Origin: Tubiluchus corallicola
Taxonomy: Eukaryota > Priapulida > Priapulimorpha > Priapulimorphida > Tubiluchidae
Reading direction: 5' to 3'
DNA: 22,178 nt
NCBI GenBank assembly: GCA_030141605.1
Contig: JAQGDQ010001888.1
Span: forward strand, 1-22,178
Position 1 is the first letter of the stretch. Every line of letters begins with the position of its first letter. Below are positions 20,846-22,178 of the stretch, one piece after another. Below the pieces are notes generated by a model. It did no database searches, had not been told where the DNA came from, and was given only the letters and a program-made list of their open reading frames with translations. The position numbers and the translations under genes were made by a program.

Positions 20846-21795
20846 CTTTATTTAAAGTCGGCTTTTGGGTCAACAATTAACATTAGCTCAAAGAGCTATT
20901 ATCGCCGACTGTAAACAACAACCTACAACTACATAACAGAGACTATTATTACCCCACTTTTAACCTAAATACCACGCGTCAGGCAGGGCAACAGCAGGTA
21001 CCATTTTTAAAGTCTTTGGTATGACCCGGCCGCTGGTTCGAACTCACGACCTCCCAGACGGAAAGCAGACGCATTACCACTACACTAAACCGTCTGGTGG
21101 TTAATAATTTTATTTCGGTCGGATTACATAACAAAGCAATCAACACAAAGCTACCATTTGAAGTGCTTCTGTATCTACAAAGCCATTATGCAAAGCTCTT
21201 TGGTTAGCTGTACCATTTCTATAGACTACTAGCCATAAATATATATTTTTTATATTTTATTGGGTAATCACAATTACAAATCACACAATGCATAGACCGA
21301 TTATAAAGATACAATTACACACACACAGAAAAAACCTATACCACGTTCTCAAGAACACAATTACGCAAGTCAAACTCAACAATTTAAACCAAAGACACAA
21401 CATCAAACTTTGATGTATAAACTCAATGGTACAACATGAACATAGATAAATTATACATATAAATAATACAAGTGCCTTTATTCTACAAACAGTTAAAAAA
21501 GACTTATTTAGACTAAAAGAAAAGCATAAAGGTATTCTTCCTGCACAGAAAGCTAAGTTACCCAGCATAGAAAAATAAAAAGAATTACACACATAACCTG
21601 CCCCTCAGAGACGGTATAGAATAAAATTAAATACACTTAAAATGGCTCTGGCCAAATTAAAAATAATTAAAAATATTAGAATAAATTTGATTAATGTACC
21701 TTGAGTTTTGACAAGCAAGTGATGCTAAATTGCTGAATCTTATTTGGAGGCAGGAAACTCGTCAAAAACATAATGACGCTGCAAATGTACGGATC
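6061..21795 (-). CDS. NCAPG2: Condensin-2 complex subunit G2, C-terminal part, nine joined exons (5' end outside window)
   Basis: Condensin II G2 is a HEAT-repeat kleisin-binding subunit of the nuclear condensin II complex, which compacts chromosomes in early mitosis. Nine minus-strand exons join in frame: 21700-21795, 20396-20542, 18847-19014, 17850-17960, 16056-16226, 11474-11573, 8563-8756, 7648-7797 and 6061-6250. Junction phases are all 0 except after 11474-11573 and 6061-6250 (phase 1), and every partner agrees. Conserved spots that I recall from the vertebrate protein appear in the right order: MALKYMRWMLL followed by a KLTEQLEVLK stretch, LYCKL, VEDLVAWADREL, MILVGFTDQEF, NDLPPLTRFLFG, FLSELK. 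Vertebrate orthologues have about 1,140 residues, so about 440 C-terminal residues are seen here. The N-terminal HEAT region lies past the right edge. The identification is from recalled motifs, not a search. Confidence 0.87.
6251..7647 (-). other. NCAPG2 intron (7648-7797 to 6061-6250)
   Basis: This intron holds an AT-rich TATATA-type tract at about 6365-6455, a short CAGA run near 6595-6620 and a possible plus-strand retroelement tail at 6850-6960. No exon with both splice sites and a usable phase was seen. Confidence 0.7.
6850..6960 (+). mobile_element. Possible SINE/LINE 3' tail
   Basis: GTAAAGTTTGAAATAAA is followed by ATTAAATCTAAATCTAAA, a short simple-repeat tail typical of non-LTR retroelement 3' ends. 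There is no body that I recognise. Confidence 0.25.
7648..7797 (-). CDS. NCAPG2: NCAPG2 exon
   Basis: The exon has 50 codons, phase 0/0, with a strong acceptor TTTTTTCTTCAG and donor GTACTG. It begins VLSAVKQPFTEVIIFYYRR and ends MTAVVAEMTHLLKLK. Vertebrate NCAPG2 has SVQRPLHEFI, then STLIAGPVVEISHQLRK, in the same order and spacing. Confidence 0.9.
7979..8325 (-). mobile_element. LINE 3' fragment: ORF2 C-terminus with CCHH zinc finger
   Basis: The open frame reads QRFKYSFKDSLKASLKEL, then MDIRSMETLAQDRSAWRSAI, a basic and Glu-rich stretch AKRIEEAEEKRRRRKARD, then LTCAKCQRSFQARIGLISHL with a CxxC...H...H finger, and a stop near 7982. This order (KASLK, LAQDRSxWR, basic helix, CxxC finger with RIGLxSH) is typical of the C-terminus of endonuclease/reverse transcriptase LINE ORFs in invertebrates and fish. 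The element is 5'-truncated at about 8320. It lies in an NCAPG2 intron in the gene's orientation, with no frame breaks in the remaining stretch. Confidence 0.82.
8563..8756 (-). CDS. NCAPG2: NCAPG2 exon
   Basis: The exon has two bases plus 64 codons, phase 1 in and 0 out. The acceptor is TTTTTAG and the donor GTTGTG is weaker than the others. It encodes KVHRLLAPIMRFLYQVAD, an acidic loop YYYDDLEDQDEGYS, then a long helix (MTSMISRVIHVMAVMV) and SDEAEQ. The helix, acidic loop, helix layout fits the corresponding NCAPG2 block with its TDSDEE loop. Confidence 0.88.
8806..8958. mobile_element. 153-bp insertion bounded by 16-bp direct repeats
   Basis: AGAACTGTAGTATAAC occurs exactly at 8790-8805 and 8959-8974. 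The enclosed sequence has CCATAAAATAAG repeats and a T-rich run. A 16-bp duplication fits target-primed retrotransposition. The family is not recognised. Confidence 0.5.
9111..9384. repeat. Tandem duplication, two 137-bp units
   Basis: Units 9111-9247 and 9248-9384 differ at only a few positions. Each holds an internal inverted repeat, AGGTGAGTG then CACTCACCT about 20 nt later, able to form a 9-bp stem. The second unit has one change in the stem (CACTCACAT). Confidence 0.93.
10405..10616. repeat. Compound microsatellite (CAGT)n then (CAAT)n
   Basis: About 24 CAGT units (10425-10522) pass sharply into about 23 CAAT units (10523-10615). The change is a single-base substitution of the unit. 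On the minus strand the tract follows AAATAAAAAAGATTGATTG, so it looks like an expanded retroelement tail. Confidence 0.97.
10617..10745 (-). mobile_element. Retroelement 3' end with hairpin, source of the adjoining tail
   Basis: On the minus strand, AAAGGGCAGC and GCTGCCCTTT form a stem with an inner palindrome GACCAATTGGTC. About 55 nt later comes GACAAATAAAAAAG and the GATT repeat tail. This architecture matches SINE or LINE 3' ends. The family is not recognised. Confidence 0.5.
11474..11573 (-). CDS. NCAPG2: NCAPG2 exon
   Basis: The exon has 33 codons plus one base, phase 0 in and 1 out, with acceptor TTTGCTTTGCAG and donor GTATGT. It encodes NILDFSSDMILVGFTDQEF through EFVSSVMQT. The VGFTDQEF element matches VGLGDHQF of vertebrate NCAPG2, and MQT matches the end of the same block. 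The leftover G pairs with AT of the next exon to give Asp. The 99-bp minisatellite begins about 17 nt upstream of the acceptor. Confidence 0.9.
11590..13225. repeat. 99-bp minisatellite, 17 units, one X-box-like site per unit
   Basis: Each unit holds CCTGTCACCATGGCAACAAG, ACACACATCTCTACA, AATGAACTCTTAACTAAACC and AACTAGATTTGTTGTTTACT. Sites start at 11605, 11704, 11801, 11903, 12002, 12101, 12200, 12299, 12398, 12497, 12596, 12695, 12794, 12893, 12992, 13094 and 13193. The period is 99, or 33 codons, so one frame stays open for 522 codons; I judge this incidental. Variants suggest higher-order structure: ACTGAACC then ACAAACAATG recurs every 3-4 units, and the right end alternates in a 198-bp dimer. 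The array lies in an NCAPG2 intron, next to an acceptor. Confidence 0.96.
13601..13760 (+). mobile_element. tRNA-derived SINE, 3'-truncated
   Basis: The head is tRNA-like, with box A TAGCTCAATGG (13610-13620) and box B GGTTCAATTCT (13653-13663). It is followed by CATACCAAAGACTTGAAAAA and TAGTACC, which match the body of the SINE at 20791-21100. The tail part is missing. It is not a functional tRNA gene, because the acceptor stem does not close after the T arm. The body is similar to invertebrate MetaSINE-type elements. Confidence 0.82.
13807..14085 (+). mobile_element. hAT-like MITE, family A, copy 2
   Basis: Ends are CATGGGTGTGCAAATT and GTTTGCACACCCCTG. Flanks GCTTAGAG (13799-13806) and GCTTAGAC (14086-14093) match in 7 of 8. 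The 279-bp copy lacks a middle segment present in copies 1 and 3 (between CAGTTTGATC and GTCCGACAGTG). An ORF that starts inside has no sign of function. Confidence 0.88.
14691..15197. mobile_element. Tigger/mariner-like MITE, 507 bp
   Basis: Inverted ends CAGTCATACCTCGGTTTTCG and CGAAAACCGAGGTATGACTG are exact over 20 bp. TA dinucleotides flank both sides (14689-14690 and 15198-15199). Sub-terminal GAAAACCGATT copies occur near both ends. There is no intact transposase. It lies in the large intron of NCAPG2. Confidence 0.93.
15428..15613. repeat. Tandem duplication, two units of about 92-94 bp
   Basis: Both units carry CATTCTGAAGAAACTTTGG, then AAGTCA, a T-run, TATGGTAAATATTAAGG and GCCAGTGTGAACCTGACTTA. 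They differ at a few positions, so the duplication is recent. Confidence 0.93.
16056..16226 (-). CDS. NCAPG2: NCAPG2 exon
   Basis: The exon has 57 codons, phase 0/0, with acceptor TTGTATACAG and donor GTAAGA. It begins VDKNGVRHCC, continues TIVEDLVAWADRELISLLKE and ends FQLSQNLIA. The vertebrate protein has an equivalent acidic and aromatic helix (MLEDTGFWLESKVLSF). An X-box-like palindrome lies 118 bp upstream of its acceptor, at 16344-16357. It appears to join directly to the exon at 11474-11573 across a 4.5-kb intron. Confidence 0.88.
16344..16357. promoter_or_regulatory. X-box-like (RFX) motif
   Basis: GTTACCAAGGCAAC fits the RFX X-box form GTNRCC, two bases, RGYAAC exactly. RFX factors bind such sites, often at cilia genes. 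A lone intronic match may be chance. Confidence 0.3.
16430..16620 (-). mobile_element. Retroelement 3' end with hairpin and ATAATAA tail
   Basis: On the minus strand, CAGTGGGCT and AGCCCACTG form a 9-bp stem about 30 nt apart, followed about 100 nt later by GTGATAATAATAATAAATAA. The layout is the same as at 10617-10745. The family is not recognised. Confidence 0.5.
17702..17795. repeat. GAT-rich simple repeat with AATTGAT
   Basis: Runs of GATGATGATG alternate with AATTGATG at irregular spacing. It lies 55 bp beyond the donor of exon 17850-17960, within the intron. Confidence 0.9.
17850..17960 (-). CDS. NCAPG2: NCAPG2 exon
   Basis: This short exon has 37 codons, phase 0/0, with acceptor TATTAATCAG and a consensus donor GTAAGT. 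It encodes SAVERRMNGETL through EALTLYCKLDFLLFSN. The LYCKL motif corresponds to the recalled LHCRLSIHLQ block of the vertebrate protein, in the expected place between its two neighbours. The exon is easy to miss because it has no long open frame and lies beside a GAT/AATTGAT simple repeat at 17702-17795. Confidence 0.82.
18107..18155 (+). mobile_element. Tigger/mariner-like element end
   Basis: TA then CAGTAGGTGCCGCTTAATAG and ATTCACTTTGAGAC matches, with changes, the minus-strand end at 6032. Only one end is visible. The hAT-like copy at 18183 begins soon after. Confidence 0.5.
18183..18571 (+). mobile_element. hAT-like MITE, family A, copy 3
   Basis: It carries GGTGTGCAAATTATCTGACT, the family's middle segment (GGAGCCAAGTACAGAAAGGC) and the end GCCGCAGTTTGCACACCCCTG in shorter form. 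It has an extra ACTGACTTAGG near the left end and a shortened right part. I see no 8-bp target duplication, so the left end is probably damaged. Confidence 0.85.
18612..18731 (-). rRNA. 5S rRNA sequence, probably a pseudogene or 5S-derived copy
   Basis: The minus strand begins GACTACGGCC, then CACGTTGAAAACACCGGTT, GATCACCGAAGTTAAGCAAC, GTTAGTACTTGG and GACCGCCTAGGAATACC, ending GGTGCTGTACAC. This is the full 120-nt metazoan 5S with few changes: TCGTCTGATC for TCGTCCGATC, ATTGG for ATGGG in box C, and TACAC for TAGGC, so the outer base pairs of helix I are lost. No T-run terminator follows. A single copy with these changes is more likely a pseudogene or the head of a SINE3-type element than an active gene. 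It lies in an NCAPG2 intron, same strand. Confidence 0.8.
18847..19014 (-). CDS. NCAPG2: NCAPG2 exon
   Basis: The exon has 56 codons, phase 0/0, with acceptor TCTTTACAG and a consensus donor GTAAGT. It starts with a basic segment PRAKRKAVRF and then RPRMALKYMRWMLL, ending CRDKLTEQLEVLKSVT. In vertebrate NCAPG2 a similar block (ALxYIEYLL then KLNxLLKALE) follows a basic linker, and this match was the first clue to the gene. The basic patch could act as a nuclear localisation signal; that is inference. Confidence 0.9.
19361..19500 (+). mobile_element. hAT-like element, family C, partial
   Basis: It starts CAGGGATGAGAATGACAAAC, then AAACTCTGAAACAAGCCAGG, GGGGACAGCACGGGCCCCCA and GGGGGTTCAAGGGGGCGAAGC. 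The first 50 bases match the 67-bp element at 20557-20623. The opposite end was not found, so the right boundary is approximate. Confidence 0.65.
19986..20348. mobile_element. Tigger (pogo)-like MITE, 363 bp
   Basis: The left end CAGTGTTCCCTCGCTACTTT and right end CGATAAGTGAGGGAACACTG are inverted repeats. TA flanks both (19984-19985 and 20349-20350). Internal TTATCGCGG and TTTCGCGGG motifs are typical of the Tigger/pogo ends with a CCCTCG start. There is no transposase. It ends 47 bp from the donor of exon 20396-20542. Confidence 0.92.
20396..20542 (-). CDS. NCAPG2: NCAPG2 exon
   Basis: The exon has 49 codons, phase 0/0, starting VMTDTAEEEDYAVLLQ and ending HETTPKPK. The acceptor is CTGTATGCAG and the donor is GTATGT. 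The segment with CMCNWLRAADVIDLCTGWF resembles the NCAPG2 helix pair ahead of the basic linker. The exon sits between two MITEs. A 67-bp hAT-like insertion lies 14 nt upstream of its acceptor, and a Tigger-like element ends 47 bp past its donor. Even so, both splice sites read as intact. Confidence 0.85.
20557..20623 (+). mobile_element. 67-bp hAT-like MITE, family C, at a splice acceptor
   Basis: It starts CAGGGATGAGAATG and ends AATTCTCATCCCT, with an exact 8-bp target duplication ACAGTAAC at 20549-20556 and 20624-20631. It keeps the family C start (GACAAATTGCAAAACTCTG) but lost the interior. On the minus strand, its end and the duplicated GTTACTGT precede ATGCAG, the acceptor of exon 20396-20542. 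The element therefore starts 14 nt upstream of the exon. Confidence 0.9.
20791..21100 (-). mobile_element. Full-length tRNA-derived SINE with (ATT)n tail
   Basis: The minus strand has box A TAGTGTAGTGG and box B GAGTTCGAACC (21035-21045), then CATACCAAAGACTTTAAAAA and TGGTACC. A conserved 3' part follows, with CAGTCGGC and GCCGAC pairing around AGCTCTTTGAGCT, then TTTAAATAAAG and a long ATT repeat (about 20791-20845). It shares its head and body with the truncated copy at 13601. The body resembles MetaSINE-type elements of marine invertebrates; the name is from memory. Confidence 0.88.
21700..21795 (-). CDS. NCAPG2: NCAPG2 exon (first visible exon)
   Basis: The exon has 32 codons, phase 0 at both ends, starting DPYICSVIMFL and ending ITCLSKLK. 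The acceptor is CTTCATTTCAG and the donor is GTACAT. The hydrophobic helix pattern (CSVIMFLTSFLPP) suits a HEAT-type helix. The acceptor lies inside the first unit of the 31-bp minisatellite that runs to the window end. It joins in frame to 20396-20542, though an extra phase-0 exon between them cannot be excluded. This exon is supported by splice sites, frame and position rather than by a recognised motif. Confidence 0.68.
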
Positions 21796-22178
21796 CTGAA
21801 ATGAAGCCAGTCAATTTACTGTGATGCTGAAATGAAGCCAGTCAATTTACTGTGAAACTGTAATGAAGCCAGTCAATTTACTGTGATACTGTAATGAAGC
21901 CAGTCAATTTACTGTGATACTGAAATGAAGCCAGTCAATTTACTGTGATACTGAAATGAAGTCAGTCGATTTACTGTGATACTGAAATGAAGCCAGTCAA
22001 TTTACTGTGATACTGTCATGAAACCAGTCGATTTACTGTGATACTGTCATGAAGCCAGTCAATTTACTGTGATACTGAAATGAAGCCAGTCAATTTACTG
22101 TGATACTGAAATGAAGCCAGTCAATTTACTGTGATACTGTCATGAAGCCAGTCAATTTACTGTGATACTGAAATGAAG
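21796..22178. repeat. 31-bp minisatellite carrying splice-acceptor-like units
   Basis: About 12 units run to the window edge. The minus-strand unit reads ACAGTAAATTGACTGG then CTTCATTTCAG, with variants CATTACAG and CATGACAG. Every unit seen keeps the final AG. The first unit is the acceptor of exon 21700-21795. The array probably continues outside the window. Confidence 0.95.

Larger units (their letters stand above)
20543..21699 (-). other. NCAPG2 intron (21700-21795 to 20396-20542)
   Basis: Apart from the 67-bp MITE and the SINE, the stretch 21101-21699 is AT-rich with a 103-codon minus ORF of hydrophobic, Cys-rich translated AT sequence. I see no exon with a usable phase there. Confidence 0.6.

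Noticed and set aside
20649-20876. Poly-Tyr minus ORF of 75 residues
   Set aside because: It is the ATT tail of the SINE read in one frame.
21281-21592. 103-residue Cys/Phe-rich minus ORF
   Set aside because: It has the composition of translated AT-rich DNA, no recognisable motif, and lies inside an intron.
21796-22178. CRISPR-like direct repeats
   Set aside because: Units are adjacent with no spacers, and the context is an animal gene.

Overview
This is animal nuclear DNA, not prokaryotic. It is AT-rich, has split genes with GT-AG introns, and carries tRNA-derived SINEs, hAT-like and Tigger/mariner-like MITEs, a LINE tail, a 5S rRNA sequence and several minisatellites. The repeat mix (SINE bodies of the MetaSINE type, many small MITEs) suggests a marine invertebrate, perhaps a spiralian such as a mollusc; this placement is low-confidence inference.

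The one protein-coding gene I can support runs on the minus strand. It is split into small exons that no single ORF reveals. Nine exons (21700-21795, 20396-20542, 18847-19014, 17850-17960, 16056-16226, 11474-11573, 8563-8756, 7648-7797, 6061-6250) have consistent splice sites and phases. Joined, they encode about 440 residues that follow the C-terminal part of the condensin II subunit NCAPG2 from memory of the vertebrate protein. The 5' part of the gene lies beyond the right edge. The last short exon is uncertain: the best candidate is 4928-5025, with an alternative at 5494-5567.

From left to right: 1-2165 is a 92-bp purine-rich minisatellite; 2166-4900 is gene-free and holds two hAT-like MITEs; about 4.9-6.25 kb holds the gene's 3' end; 6.25-11.5 kb holds exons at 6.1, 7.7 and 8.6 kb, a LINE 3' fragment and a compound microsatellite. 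Next, 11.6-13.2 kb is a 99-bp minisatellite whose every unit carries an RFX X-box-like palindrome. The stretch 13.6-15.6 kb holds a SINE, a hAT-like MITE, a Tigger-like MITE and a tandem duplication. From 16 to 20.5 kb come four more exons mixed with MITEs and a 5S rRNA sequence. Finally, 20.8-21.1 kb is a SINE and 21.8 kb to the end is a 31-bp minisatellite.

The most interesting feature is how repeats sit at the gene's 3' splice sites. The 31-bp minisatellite repeats a complete splice-acceptor module and its first unit is the acceptor of the first visible exon. The 99-bp array starts about 17 nt from another acceptor. A 67-bp hAT-like MITE has inserted 14 nt from a third acceptor and now supplies its pyrimidine tract. 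I saw no evidence of a wholly new system such as a novel multi-gene cassette.
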